64,000 bases of DNA from Hericium rajendrae (Eukaryota; Basidiomycota; Agaricomycetes; Russulales; Hericiaceae). Position numbers and translations under genes: made by a program. The stretch covers positions 806,001-870,000 of the forward strand of contig CM065887.1 in NCBI GenBank assembly GCA_033439255.1. The letters run 5' to 3'. How positions within the stretch are numbered: the first letter of the stretch is position 1; every line of letters starts with the position of its first letter. The notes under the pieces were generated by a model. It saw only the letters and a program-made list of their open reading frames with translations. It was not told where the DNA came from and searched no databases. This document shows positions 21,442 through 34,341 of this stretch, piece by piece.

Positions 21442-24107
21442 CTATCGATCACTATGTTCTGAGTCCAAGCCAGCAGACCGCAGTGGCTGCGGATCTCCGT
21501 AGCGACCCTGACGTTCTGGAACGTAGGGCAAATCATAAAGCTCTGAAGCCTCGAACGTCGTCGAAGCTCGTGGAGTGTGGCCAGAATAACGTTTGAACTG
21601 CGTGAAGGGGACCTCGTCGTCGTGCAGGTCGCTGACGAGCTTGTATTGCCGTGCGCGCACGACTCGGCGCTTTCTCCAGATGCTGATTACATAGATCATG
21701 AGGGTGCTGTCAACTACGGAATGAGATGCAGAAACGTACAGATAGCCCGTCGCGGCTGCCAGAGCGGCGAAAAATCCGAGGAAGCCTAGGATGAGGGGCA
21801 CTTTGGCGGCACTCAAGAAGTGCTCGACCTTGCTGACGCCCTGCGGGTCTGGATCTTTGAACACGAGCTTGCGATTCACCAGCGCGTCCTTGGACGTCTT
21901 GTTATTAGGATCATAGCAGTACTGCTGGAAGCACGTCGTGCAGAAGTCCGAGCGGTTGATTATGGGGCTGGCGCGATACCGTGCACGGTCGATGGCGGCG
22001 CACTGCAGACATTTCCCGAAATTCGGATCCGGAGAGTTCGTATTCGGGAGGAACCCGCCGATGGTGTTTGCATGTACTTGATCGATGAACAACCTCGTGT
22101 GTTTTTGTGTGTACTCGATCTTGAATGTGCCGGTACTGCAGGCACAGAGGCTTGGTAAGGAACGAAACGGCATGAACTAGACAGATGACTTACTTCGTGA
22201 CGGGGTCGTCACCATTGATGGGAGGAGCGTTCGGCAGGTAAATGAAAATTGGGTATTCTGGAGGGTTTTGTTGAGGATCACAACCGAAAAATGAGGGTCG
22301 CGCGTTGACACCAGTTTCGATGAACTCGGCGCTCGACCCTGGAAGAGGCGGGAAAGGCTGATGAGATGATCCTAGAAGCGTCTTTATACGGGATTGCGAG
22401 GCTAGAGGTGATGAGCCACTATGCGAGGTCAGCATTTACCCCAAAAGCGATATACGAGTAGTCAGCGTACTTGGGCCATCCATTGACGAGGTCGTCACCG
22501 GTACAGTCAATCCCGACAATCACGTCAAGCTCTCTGGACTTCACGAACAATGAGCCAAGAGGAACATTTTCCAGATTCGAGGACCCGTCGATGAGCTCAA
22601 TCCAGGACGAATTCGAATCTTCGAAAGCGCCCGGCTTGATTCCTTGGAAAGGCTAGATGTTCCGAAGTCAGCTAATTTTCACGCAGAAGGATAGCTTGCC
22701 ATACATTTGGCCAGTTCGCGACATCGTCTGCACGCGTTCGTACTTCCTTTAGTTGGCGCTGGAGGACTTCCAAGATACCGTGCGCATCATTGTCCGTCCA
22801 TCCTACTATTTCATTATTGGCGAAGTCGAGAATTTGCTGGACACAGACGTATGAATATCGCGATCATATACCAAGGAAGGAATTAGTTACATTGAACAGA
22901 CTGGCACTGGTTCCCATCATGAAAGATGCTTCGTCGAAACCTGTGACGCATGCTGTATCGTTAAGTGGTTGGCTGTCGTTGAAGTGCGTGCCAATATACG
23001 TGATGTTGGTCATTGCAGAAAGATTGGGATCCCATGAACCGAATTCCATGGGCGTGATCTATACAGAAAGCATCATCAGGAGCAGAATATATGAAAAATG
23101 TTCAGGGACGGACCTCATAGACAATCGGCTCTGGACTCAATACAGTAGTTAAATTGGAGCCTACAGGCCGAGAGTCCGCCATGATAATGGGGAAAGGCTC
23201 TAGATGTTGCTGCCACGGCGCTGTCTCGGGAATCCGGGACCACAACTGTCCTGCGCCATGAGCGGTGTCATTCGTGAAGAAATTATCCCTCGTCGTCTCG
23301 TTCAAGAAGTGATATGCGATCATTCTCCCCCAGGGATCCGTTAAGCTCGTGTCTCTAATCCACGATCGTGGCAATTGAGTGATTGCCCGTCGAGGATACG
23401 AAAGCAACTTACATTCCTTTCTGCGCCTTGGCGACGACACTCCACAGGACACTCCCGAAATAATACTGGTTATTATCATTAGCGAGATTCTCTCCGCCTG
23501 GTATGGCCAAATTTAAATCCAATATCCAGCCGGACAGGTTCCCATTATTGCCGAAGACAAGGTCCTCGATCGTTGGCCAGTCGTTAAAGAACAACGATCC
23601 AGTTACCCACGATCCTCCTGCAGGCCACATGTCAGACGAGGAGCGCAACCGGCTGTATAGTCACGTACCAGACAGCCCAGCCAGATACGACGAGACCTGG
23701 AGCAAACCACCCGTCCCCGCCGCCTTGGCGGAGTCATTCCGTGCGTCAAAAGCCGAAATCACCCCAGCGCCGTACTGAGCAGCGCGATAACCACCTCCCG
23801 AGATCGCAAGCCCAATCTTCGTGAAGTTATTCGAAAACGCATCCAAGTTGTAGCCAATGCCCGACCCGTCGCCTATCCAGTTCCGCCACTCGTCTGGGAT
23901 GGCCTGCGATAGTCGCGTGTTCACGTATGCCTCCTCGCGTGGATGCAAAGATTGGGACGCGGGAGTAAAGACGCGCACTAGAGGCGTTTCCGTGATATTT
24001 GGACATTGCTGGTTTGTATTGGGCTGGTAGTCAGCGGGAGAGCCTTCGTCGCCAGCAGCGAGAACGGTGGCAAGGAGGGCGAGGAGGGTAAGGGGAAGAG
24101 AAAACAT
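21442..24107 (-). CDS. Lysophospholipase / phospholipase B with C-terminal transmembrane anchor
   Basis: Nine exons (24107-23669, 23617-23413, 23354-23114, 23058-22891, 22836-22705, 22652-22471, 22418-22194, 22135-21740, 21682-21442) give 742 residues. The signal peptide is MFSLPLTLLALLATVLAA. Catalytic motifs of the PLA2_B family are present: AISGGGYRA (oxyanion-type), YLAGLSGGSWV with the nucleophile Ser, and VIVGIDCTGDD for the Asp. Many N-x-S/T sites fit secretion. After the catalytic domain and a Cys-rich segment (KCLQCAAIDRA, CTTCFQQYCY) lies a hydrophobic helix (VPLILGFLGFFAALAAATGYL). A basic stop-transfer sequence (WRKRRVVRAR) and a ~65-residue polar tail follow. The last intron is 57 bp, in frame and stop-free, so retention would also be translatable. 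It hydrolyses acyl chains of (lyso)phospholipids at the cell surface. Confidence 0.9.
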
Positions 24108-24550
24108 GGAACGCACGCAGCAGGGTTACGGGAGCTCGTGCCTCTATTTGTAGTAGATCGACTGCGAATCGAAGAAGCACGCCTCAGGCCATGCAGGTCC
24201 CGAGACGGGCTTTATACTGCGAAATTACTCACCAACAGTTCCTACGATTGTCAATCAGAATGATGCCCGGTCATGCCGGCCGCCATCCTTCTGTGAACAT
24301 GGCAAAGGCTGAGCAAGGCTGAGCATGGACGACTCGGACAAGCGCCGTTGTAGACAATAGCGTCCTCAGGTGGCATCGCCTGCCTGCTCGTCGATCGCAG
24401 TCCGCGGCGCGATCGACAATAAGTGCGATATCGATTCTTTGCAACTCAGCGACAAGCCAAACTGTTACAAACACAATAATCTGAGGCTGGATAGAACGTC
24501 ACGGAAATCATGCAAGACACGAGCCAAACCATTATACAATACAGGTCACA
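24108..24550. other. Intergenic, RAD23 3' end to lysophospholipase promoter
   Basis: Both flanking genes are on the minus strand. The interval holds the lysophospholipase upstream region; a direct repeat of ggctgagcaaggctgagca occurs near 24307. No gene seen. Confidence 0.5.
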
Positions 24551-26065
24551 TCATGACTCGTCGAATCCTCCCTCGAACAGATAGTTCGCAGCCAGTTCTT
24601 CGTTCTTATCACATGCAAAGTATGCCTCGACGACTGCGTGTCGAGGGAATCCGAGCGCTTCCAGCTGAACGAGCACAGCAAATCAGATCCGAGGACCAGG
24701 GTACCCAAAAGAGGAAGCCACTCACCCGCTCGATCGCTGCCTGCTCTTCTGGCGTAATGTTGATAACTTGGGCGCCTGGTGGCAGTGGGCCTTCACCATC
24801 GTCGAAGTCACCACCTTCACCTCCGCCCAAAAGCTGGAAGAGTGCCTCGGGATTTGACGCGATCGTCTGGGCCAGCTGAGGGTTAGCCGCCGCCAGTTGC
24901 TGGATGAGGGGTTGAATCAAAGCAGGGTTCTGCGCCACCAATTCGCGAAGCTGGGCAACCTGGGGGTTGTCCCGAAGAGCAGACAGGTCGATAGCACCTG
25001 CACCGGGACCTCCAGCGGCACCCTGACCCTGCGGACCGACTCCCAAAGCCTGCTGCTGTTGCTGTTGCTGCTGCTGAGCCAACTGGACTAAAGTTCAGAC
25101 CCAGGCCTGTCAAATCATGTAAGATACATACTTGGAACAAGTTTTGGGGGGCTGCAGGCTGGGCAGCTGGTTGTGCAGCCGGTTGTGCAGCGGGCTGCTG
25201 AGGAGCCGGCGCGGGAGCTGCACCTGTCGCTGCAGGTGCTTGAGCAGGTGCAGCTTGGCCCGCACCACCCTGAGGAGCAGCTGCGGCCTCAGCTTCCAAA
25301 TGCGCAGGGATGCCCTGGCGAAATATGATAAGCAAGATGATAAAGCGTGGATAGAGAACCGAGGCATCGTACACTCATCAGGTACTCCACCGCCCGATCC
25401 GGGTTGTTATAGCTTGCCCTCAACGCGCGCATAACCTGTTCTCTGGGGAAGCCCATTTCGATCATATTCTGGATTGTCGACTGCAGAGCGTCGCCGGTAA
25501 GGAATGAACTCATGTCGCCAAATCCAGCCCCAGGTACGGCAGGTGCGGAGGGAGCTGACGGTGGCGCTGGGGCCGCAGGTGCAGGTGCGGCAGCAGGAGG
25601 AGCCTCAGCCGCTGGGGGTTCAGCGGCAGCTGGTGCAGGAGCAGGAGTCGGGGCAGGGGCAGGTTTGGGCTGAGGGCAAGTATGAAGATTATGGAGGAAG
25701 AGATAGGGTGAAATATCATACCTTCGAAACCATAAGCACAAGGAAATCCTTCTCCTTGATCTGACATGACGCCACCGTCTTCTCGTCGGGAAGAACTTTA
25801 CCTGCAGAGGGAGATGCAGTTAAGCTCCAGCGGTTGCGATTTCAGAGTATAGGAAGAACGAACCTGAAAATATGATTTTCTGATTTTCTATAGGATGACC
25901 TTGAGTCTCGCTGATCTGCTTCTTCAGACCGCCGATGGTCTCCGTGTCCTCCACATCAAGCTAGATGCGCGTGCGCGTGAGCCCTGCACCAAATGCCGTG
26001 AAATCGCACAGATAACTTACATGGAAGACTTTCTGCTGCAATGTCTTGATTGTAACCTTCACCAT
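24551..26065 (-). CDS. RAD23: UV excision repair / proteasome shuttle protein RAD23
   Basis: Seven exons (26065-26021, 25960-25864, 25801-25722, 25669-25373, 25314-25132, 25082-24726, 24664-24551) give 390 residues, the usual family length. Ubiquitin-like domain at 1-75 ([20 protein letters not shown] ... [15 protein letters not shown]). A Pro/Ala linker follows, then UBA1 (~140-180, [19 protein letters not shown]). A Gln run precedes the XPC-binding STI1-like domain ([20 protein letters not shown] ... [19 protein letters not shown]). The final UBA2 reads [20 protein letters not shown]. It delivers polyubiquitinated substrates to the proteasome and stabilises the Rad4/XPC damage sensor. All splice phases agree. 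Confidence 0.96.
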
Positions 26066-26344
26066 GATGGATACTGGGAGGTACAAGTCTCACGATCTGT
26101 GAATTATCGGGGCGGACGATGGCTTACCGATGGGGTGAAGGAAGAGTGAGAACAAGAAAGGACTGACGCGTTCTCAGCTCGTTATGGGGAGCCATTACGT
26201 AACCGCATTCCAGTCAAGTGGCAGCGCGCGTCCCGCAAGGCCAGCTGCCGCCCACAAGCACCTTCAGCTCACCACCAGCGGGCAGAGGCGAGTATTCCTT
26301 CCACATCCCCTTCACTACTCTAACATCCTGCCATCTCAGCTATA
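26066..26344. promoter_or_regulatory. Divergent promoter, RAD23 / LRR gene
   Basis: About 280 bp between the divergent start codons; must contain both core promoters. A pyrimidine-rich leader precedes the plus-strand ATG. Confidence 0.5.
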
Positions 26345-28489
26345 ATGGAACCAGAACCGGGGGACGATTACATCCATCGCATTGCAAACTTCATCAAGAC
26401 GAATGAGCCGCGGCTGGCTGAGGGAGGGTTCTCCCGACGCCGGCGCGTCAAGAAGCCAGCAGCTGCTCCTGCGGGCTCGTCATTCAACCCGCTCTCCTGG
26501 TTCGGTACGGATAACGCAGCGCAGATACAACCCAGCCGGCCCAAACCCCTCATCTTCACCATTGACACGCACCGCCTCTTCTACCTCCTCATGCGCCTCG
26601 AAGCACTCGGCTTCGACGTGGGGTCCCTGGACGTGAAGGTGGACAGCCCATCACGCCCAATGAATTATATCGAGATATATCCAGGTGCTGACAGATCGGA
26701 CGCCATGTCCATGTCGTCCATCAGATCGTCATTCTCTGCCGTATCCAAGCTGTCATTAGGTCCGGGGTGGTGGGGGCGTGCGGAACCGCCGAGCATCAAT
26801 GAGGAGCTGAAGTACATCTTCAGTAGTTTTACCAAGATCCCCGCTCTGCACCTGCAGGCATCTGGCCCGAAGAAGATCGCTGAGCTCGCGAACGAGCCTC
26901 CAAACCAGAACGCACTTCCTCTCGACACGTTTAGGAACCTGCAGAGCCTCGAGTGTTCAGATGTAGATCCCCGGACATTTCTTGGATGGGATCGGATAGC
27001 AGAGAGTCTCTGGAGTTTGACAATCAAGAGGAGTGGGTTGGACGATGTCTCTGACGTCTTCATTGGAGCGGTTTTGGACGATCAAGCGCGGAGACGGGGT
27101 GCCCCCGTACCACGGAGGCGGAAGCCTTCTCGTGATTTGTCCAGACAATCTTCCTTCAATGACTCACAGCTTCCCGAGTCAATATCTGAAGAAACAGAAG
27201 AACCGACGCCGACTGAGGAGAACCCACCCTCAACGTTGTCAGCCGATTCCACCGATTCTCAACTTCCCTCGTCCAAATGGGCCTTCTTGAGACATCTTTC
27301 ATTGGCCGACAACGCCTTGACGTTTATCCCTACCGCACCCTTACCGTCGTTCACCTCCCTCTCTCATCTCGACCTATCGTCCAACCTCCTGGTGTCTATA
27401 CCCCCTGGGTTATCAGTTCTGACCAATCTGGCATCTCTTAATTTATCTGACAACATGATAGACTCCGTGGTGGGGATCTACAAGCAATTGGGTCAAATAT
27501 TAACTCTGAATCTATCCCGTAATCGCTTGGAGTCCATTTGCGGTCTGGAGCGTCTGATGGCCTTGGAGAGAGTTGACGTCCGATACAACCAGGTCGAGGA
27601 AAGCGCCGAGATTGGAAGACTGGCCACCCTCCCGAACATCACAGAGATCTGGGTCGAGGGCAACCCATTCGTGGAGACGGAGGCCGACTATCGTATCAAG
27701 TGCTTCGATTTCTTCCGGAAAGAGGGGAAGAGCATCTTGCTCGACGGCACGGCGGCAGGTTATTACGAGAAGAGGAACCTGGCTTCCTCTCCGGCCGAGC
27801 AAATGACATCCAGCCGCCCAGTATCCAAGGTCTACTCCCCACCCACCGTGCCCGTAGGCGCTGCAGTTGTGGGGAGGCCCGCGTCCAGTGAGGCGAGCTC
27901 CTCCAACAGTCCCTTGCTTTCACCATCTACCTCTCCGTATAATGTCTCCCCATTCCTCGCTGCCACTACGCCGGGCAAGGCGCGTAAGAAGAAGGCCAAA
28001 CGAATGGTCGACTTGAATGGCCAAGAGCACGAGAGCAGTGATCGCGCCTCGGTACGCACCACGAAGGAAAGCGAACCTGCCGTCGTTCGAGAGGACGTGG
28101 CGCCCACGCAATCCACGGTTTCCGAACCCAGTGTCCGACCGCGAACAACTACTGCTCCTACACGTGCGTCTCCCTTCAAGAACAAACATCGGCGTTCGCA
28201 GACGGACGCATACGAGTCGGCGGATCAATTCGCAAAGCCTTCATTCGCGAGATCATCGTTCGACCAGTCCGCAAGCCTTTCCGGGAAGGCACGCTCTGCG
28301 GCGCGTCGGTCGCGCGTCATCGCGTCCTCGTTCGAGGCACCCGAGGCAAACTCTGGGCAGATAGCGAAGGAGTTCGAGGAGGCGGATGCGTTCCGGGCGC
28401 GCATTGAAGCGTTACGGACGGACATGGGCGACGGGTGGTTGAAGGTGTTCAGCCAGGGCCAGGTCGCTCAGGCGGCCGCTCCTCCGTGA
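26345..28489 (+). CDS. Leucine-rich repeat protein (nischarin/STK11IP-like)
   Basis: Single uninterrupted exon of 714 residues, unusual in this intron-rich window. Residues ~1-55 are basic. Residues ~70-250 form a conserved-looking N-terminal region (FTIDTHRLFYLLMRLEALGF ... YIEIYPGA ... IPALHLQASGPKKIAELANE). A serine-rich linker follows, then about six LRRs from ~315 to 450 (LRHLSLADNALTFIP, LSHLDLSSNLLVSIP, LASLNLSDNMIDSV, ILTLNLSRNRLESI, LERVDVRYNQVEE, ITEIWVEGNPF) closed by a YRIKCFDFF cap. The C-terminal 250 residues are Ser/Pro/Arg-rich. The layout recalls nischarin/STK11IP-type scaffolds. The link is by architecture only, so treat the name as tentative. Confidence 0.82.
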   Translation: MEPEPGDDYIHRIANFIKTNEPRLAEGGFSRRRRVKKPAAAPAGSSFNPLSWFGTDNAAQIQPSRPKPLIFTIDTHRLFYLLMRLEALGFDVGSLDVKVDSPSRPMNYIEIYPGADRSDAMSMSSIRSSFSAVSKLSLGPGWWGRAEPPSINEELKYIFSSFTKIPALHLQASGPKKIAELANEPPNQNALPLDTFRNLQSLECSDVDPRTFLGWDRIAESLWSLTIKRSGLDDVSDVFIGAVLDDQARRRGAPVPRRRKPSRDLSRQSSFNDSQLPESISEETEEPTPTEENPPSTLSADSTDSQLPSSKWAFLRHLSLADNALTFIPTAPLPSFTSLSHLDLSSNLLVSIPPGLSVLTNLASLNLSDNMIDSVVGIYKQLGQILTLNLSRNRLESICGLERLMALERVDVRYNQVEESAEIGRLATLPNITEIWVEGNPFVETEADYRIKCFDFFRKEGKSILLDGTAAGYYEKRNLASSPAEQMTSSRPVSKVYSPPTVPVGAAVVGRPASSEASSSNSPLLSPSTSPYNVSPFLAATTPGKARKKKAKRMVDLNGQEHESSDRASVRTTKESEPAVVREDVAPTQSTVSEPSVRPRTTTAPTRASPFKNKHRRSQTDAYESADQFAKPSFARSSFDQSASLSGKARSAARRSRVIASSFEAPEANSGQIAKEFEEADAFRARIEALRTDMGDGWLKVFSQGQVAQAAAPP

Positions 28490-29671
28490 TGTCGCTGAAC
28501 TGTACGCTCCCTTCCCTTTCGTCTCGCTTTTTCTTGGTAGGACGGATTATCACACTCTCAGGGCGAGTTCTTTCTTTTATCTTTCTCGCCTCTGCATGTC
28601 GTCCTTATACCCTTCATCCATGGTATGGGTTTGATGTATCTGATGTAATTTACTAATGTCTAGATATTTTATGCGATTGTTTCTAATGGGTCTCTGTACT
28701 GCATTGCGGACAGCGGTTTGGGCCTTGATTGACGCGTGTTCATATGCGGGATGGTGAGCGGTTTCGTCGTTGTGCTTCTAATCTATGCCTTCTATTATTT
28801 GAAGCTTTGACTATCATGAGAAGTCTCTCACAGATGCTGCAAACAGGTCTATATGAAGCTGCGTTCCATATTACGCCATCCCCCTCCCACCTCAAAAGGA
28901 AGGCATGTTATACCGTTACGGTTGCTTTGGAGACTAATGAAGTTGCGCCCACACAAAGTACGAGGTGGCAGAGGGCAGAGGTCTGATACGGAGGCTCCAA
29001 AACCTCGAAACTTCCGGCGATCTTGAAGAGCACGAAGTCTACGTGTGGTTGAGCCCCGTCTATCTGGTCTAGTAGCAAGTATCACACAACTATGGACAGC
29101 TGCATACCTGGGATTTTTGACAGCTGCCACAAGATCGTTCCGTGAAAAGATCCTACTTATCAGTGGTATCACACACGTCCTGATAGAAGCATCTTCTGGA
29201 CCAGAAGGAACCACGTACCGCCTCCGACCTCGATCCATCATTAAATCCGTTCAGTCGTTTATCGAATGTTGGATATGGTTTTTTTTTCCTTGCACAGGTC
29301 ACGGTTTCCGTTGGCTTTCCGAATGGCGACGCCGCTCCGTCCGAGCCACGATAACGTTCCACTTGGCGTCTGTGAGATGGATACCTAAGCTTGTTTTCTG
29401 AGCTATGTGTAATACTTTTTGGGATGCAGAAATTCTGAAAGGTCATTCGATACTTGGAATGACCACGCGAGTCACAGTGAAATGAACGCCAGAAACGGTA
29501 ACGACCGGGATGGGGTGTCCGAGGTCCGCAGGGTGTTGTGTTGTTTGAACGGGGCTCGGTCGATTTCGTCTCTTCTCGCATCTCCACCGTTCGCGCTTCC
29601 TTTCACTCCCCGCCTCGCGGCATCCCTCCTCTTTCTCGTCGTTCTTTACCTTTCTCTCGTATTCATACACC
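28490..29671. other. Intergenic 1.2 kb, LRR gene to ARF6
   Basis: Short open frames on both strands (for example 28849-29241 minus) have no motif or splice logic. The last ~150 bp are a pyrimidine-rich leader before ARF6, and a T-run lies at ~29280. Confidence 0.5.
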
Positions 29672-30502
<831 letters not shown>

Positions 30503-31055
30503 GCTTGTTTACTTCTCCCGACACGTCCGCTATTCGATTCTTGATATTTTCTGGAGTCGTGATCGTTTATAGTAATATTTCCACCTCGATACCCATACCA
30601 TTTTCTGCTTTACCCGGTTCATGGCCCCGATGACGCTCTCATGCCCAACAGATATGTACCTGTCCACCATGCCCTTCCGTCTGAGCTACCGCTTTCCTCC
30701 ATAGTCCTGGACTCATCTGGCGGTTTTGTCGCTGCTCCCGCCCACCACACTCCTTGTCGCCCTTCGTGGGTTTGCTATATCACTCTTAATGGATTGGTTC
30801 TGCCTGTGATAGGGCATGTACATGGCGTGAATACCATTGATACTTCGCGGGCTGTAGTATTTTCAATTGAACGTTGTAAATGAGGATCCATAGGACAAGC
30901 AGAGGATTACATAACGTTGTAGACTGCCGATCGCCTGCGTATTGCACGCGATGACGCCTTCCTTGCAGCAGGGTTAAACCGGTTAAGTTATAATTTGTGG
31001 AAGTCGTCGCGATGGATGCTACACATTTCCACATCTTACCACCACCGACGAGACC
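30503..31055. other. Intergenic, ARF6 to cysteine synthase
   Basis: 3' UTR of ARF6 and upstream region of the cysteine synthase gene; no gene recognised. Confidence 0.5.
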
Positions 31056-32409
31056 ATGATGCAGGCGTCGCGGATGCGTCTGGCATCTTTGGCCAGGACA
31101 TTTACGACGAGAGCTGTAGATGGCTTCCCTGGCGCCGTTGGTAACACGCCTCTGGTCCGTGTCCACTTCATCCAAGATGATAGCACGAAGATTGACAGTT
31201 GTGTGCAACATAGATTTTCCTAAAAACGCTATCAGAGCAGACAGGATCCCGCATCTATGGAAAAGCTGAGTTCCAGAACCCCGGCGGTAGCGTGAAGGAC
31301 CGTGCTGCGTTGGGAGTCGTCGAGGATGCCGAGAAGCAGGGTCGGTGCGTGCCTTCGCCGGTGGGATAGGCATAACAGCCTGTGACGTTTTGTAGGTTGA
31401 AGCCCGGAGGGACCGTCGTGGAGGGGACCGCCGGGAACACTGGCATCGGCCTCGCCCATGTCTGCAGAGCAAAGGGCTACAGATGTGTTATATTCATGCC
31501 AAATACCCAGGTTCGTACCCGGTGCTCTCTCACTCCTGATTCTGCGTAAACGGGACCTCCAGAGCCAAGAGAAGATAGACCTGCTGCGCATGCTTGGCGC
31601 AGAGGTCTACCCCGTCCCCGCCGTCGCGTACGAACACCCAGCGAACTACAACCACCAGGCGCGCGACTTCGCCAAGGCGCTGCCGAACGCCGTCTGGACC
31701 GACCAGTTCGACAACACTGCAAATGCGGACGCGCACTTCCGCTCGACAGGCCCCGAGATTTGGGAGCAGACGGGTGGCGATCTGGACGCATTCATCTGCG
31801 CGACGGGCACCGGCGGCACGCTCGCTGGCGCCGGCAGGTATCTCAAGGAGGCCAGTGGCGGGAGGACGCAGGTCTGGCTTGCGGATCCGCCGGGGAGCGT
31901 GCTTGCTAGCTATATCCAGAGTGGTGGGAAGCTGAAGGAAAGGTCAGGCAGCTCCATTACCGAAGGTGCGTCTTTCTAGTGTCTTCAATTGTGACACCGC
32001 TGGAGTCTCATTCCCTGTCCAGGCATCGGTCAAGGGCGAATCACCAACAACTTGGGGACATTCATCAATGACATTACGGGTGCTTTGCACATACCTGACG
32101 AGAAGTCGATTGCCATGGTGTACTCGATTCTAGACTCGGAAGGCTTGTACCTGGGTGCTAGTTCGGCTCTCAACGTCGTAGCTGCCGTGGAGCTGGCCAA
32201 GCAGCTAGGTCCAGGTCAGTATATTTAGCACGCTATTCTTGCCCGCCCCATTGATATCCCTACGCTATGCAGGTAAAAGTATCGCGACTATCCTCTGCGA
32301 CGGCGCATACCGGTACCAAAGCCGCCTATTCTCTAAGAAATGGCTGCAGGCCAAGGGTCTTGAAGGTGCCATCCCGGAATACCTCAAGAAATATGCGGTG
32401 TTGGATTGA
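31056..32409 (+). CDS. PLP-dependent cysteine synthase (O-acetylserine sulfhydrylase type), mitochondrial
   Basis: Six exons (31056-31154, 31214-31344, 31396-31510, 31563-31965, 32023-32214, 32273-32409), 358 residues. The N-terminus ([20 protein letters not shown]) looks like a mitochondrial presequence. PLP-binding Lys61 lies in [12 protein letters not shown]; the substrate loop is [13 protein letters not shown]; the phosphate-cup motif is [22 protein letters not shown] and [11 protein letters not shown] are further family marks. It makes cysteine from an O-acetyl (or O-phospho) serine and sulfide. The family also includes cystathionine beta-synthase, but the protein lacks the heme and CBS regulatory domains. 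Which serine ester is used cannot be told. Confidence 0.92.
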
Positions 32410-33251
32410 TAGCTGTAGCGTATTTCAAGCTGCTTTCGGCGCTCCAGCGCACACGTTGCTGCTGCTCGTGCGAATGTATCATACCTGCAGACAGTCATCG
32501 GATGATCCTTGACATTGATCGACTCAAAGCCTTCACGCCAGATCTTCTCAGAGAAAGAGAGGCTTCCGTAAAGGGAAGTGAACCAAGAAGGACGTGCACA
32601 GGGAAGGTGCTACGGAGCTTGCCAGTGCTAATTAGCGCTAATTCACATGCGAGCTGAGATATATAGATCCAAGCAGCATACAATCGGACTTGGCAGATCA
32701 CTCTTCTGTCAGTTCGCTATTTCCCTAATGCCGATGGTACGGGCTGACTTGTGAAGTTTAGCACCCTTGAGAGGGCCGCGTCGTGCTTTTGAGGCTGGCA
32801 CTCGCTTCCGCGGGCGTAGAGTGATCCTCACTCAGACGCGAAGCGATGGCCGCCTTACGAAGAATTCCGTGCATCCAGTTTTAGATAGGTGCGTCAAACG
32901 TTCATGATCATGCGATCAGGATTGGAACTCGCGCAACTACTTTACCGTGCGTCCGCATCACATGGCGTCCGCTTCCATGTGGTCATGTATTCTGAACGAT
33001 ATTCCACGGCCGTTCCAGCATGCGTCCATCAGGCCTCAGGACCAGACGGTGATGTATGCGCAACCGCCGCCTGCGCGTCACTGAGACTGCTTCCCTCCCA
33101 TGCCAGCCCTTAGAACTTCGTGCAGCACGCCACGTTCGTCGCGGTCGTTGCGAGTTTCGCTATATAAAGTATCGGATGCACGTATGGTACAGTGTCTGCT
33201 GCCTGCCCTGCTTCCCATCGCGCTTTCCATTCAGCATCTCCTTGACTAGCC
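32410..33251. other. Intergenic, with TATA box at 33161-33168
   Basis: Mostly unassigned sequence downstream of cysteine synthase. A clear TATATAAA at 33161-33168, about 84 bp before the next start codon, marks the core promoter of the small secreted protein gene. Confidence 0.55.
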
Positions 33252-34341
33252 ATGTTTTGTATCGCTCTTCTTGCCTTGTTGTTCGTCCCTGCAGCGTTGG
33301 CCAGTGGTTCGCTCAACTCGAAGCGTGCTACTGATTTCTTCAACCCCACCGACGGGGGAGGCTCATTGCTTGACGATGCGGGCGATGGTCTCGGCGAGCC
33401 TCTGAACGTATGATCTTCCCTCGGTGCTTATCGGATTTGATAGTTGATCGAGACGGCGACGTTTCGTAGGTGATTGTCTCTGGTCTGAGCTCGCCCGACG
33501 TTCTTACGGACGACGGCATCATCAACTTTGCGCGCGCCATTGGATTGTACGTTCAATGCTTTCCGTGCTACCGATGCATTTACTGACATAGCGTGCTTTT
33601 ATAATCCAGCTCTACGGAGTGCTTCGGCATCCACTTGGGTGATCCCCAATCTGCAAACCTTGGCGATGGCAACGGCCCTCAGAACCAGACCGTTGAGCTC
33701 CGTCAAGACTATGGCGACTCGGGCATCGGCACATGCCTCGAGTCGCTCATTGGAGGCAACCACTTCCGGTGAGCTCGGTCGCGCACTCCGGCACAGGGCA
33801 TTCGTTCTCAGCGATCGTGGATCGCATTCACAGCGTGTTCCGCCAGAACGGCCCGAGTGCGGACAGCGGTGCTCTGTTCCTTGCGTAAGTCGATTCCTCG
33901 CCCAATTTGTCGAAGCAGATTCTCACCTGCTGTCCTAGCGTGTCGCAGGAGGAGGTAGAACGTGGCTATTCTGTGCGAGTAAGTCCGCGCTGACATTGTG
34001 TATCTCAGAATGTAACCGAGGGTCACACCATTGTGCCTGATGGCTATGACATTGGCCGGTGAGTATCGAAGTGGCATTGGAAAAAGGCAGTACAGTTTGC
34101 TCATCGTATCGACGCCCAGCGATACCCTTGTCCAAGCCGCTATCGGCTCGACCTCCTTCGATGGTGTCAGTTACTCGACTACTGCACAGAACATCACTGG
34201 CCTGATTGCGGCTGGAAGCGAAGGTGTCAACCATGGTACGCTGCTACGCCGGTCGACTTCAACCTGCCTTCGCTGACGCCGTAGTATACAGGAATCGGCC
34301 AGGACGGTATCATTACGCTTCTGACTGTCACGATCGTTTAA
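33252..34341 (+). CDS. Small secreted protein, conserved in basidiomycetes, function unknown
   Basis: Eight exons (33252-33407, 33470-33546, 33610-33768, 33834-33884, 33939-33954, 34009-34058, 34120-34235, 34292-34341) give 224 residues. Exon 5 is only 16 nt. The signal peptide is MFCIALLALLFVPAALA. Conserved-looking blocks include GGGSLLDDAGDGLGEPLN, IVSGLSSPDVL, GLSTECFGIHLGDPQSANLG, TCLESLIGGNHFRVFRQNG and HTIVPDGYDIGR. I recall similar unnamed proteins in other Agaricomycetes but no characterised member. A TATA box and many introns suggest a regulated, genuine gene. Two conserved cysteines may form a disulfide. Confidence 0.78.
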
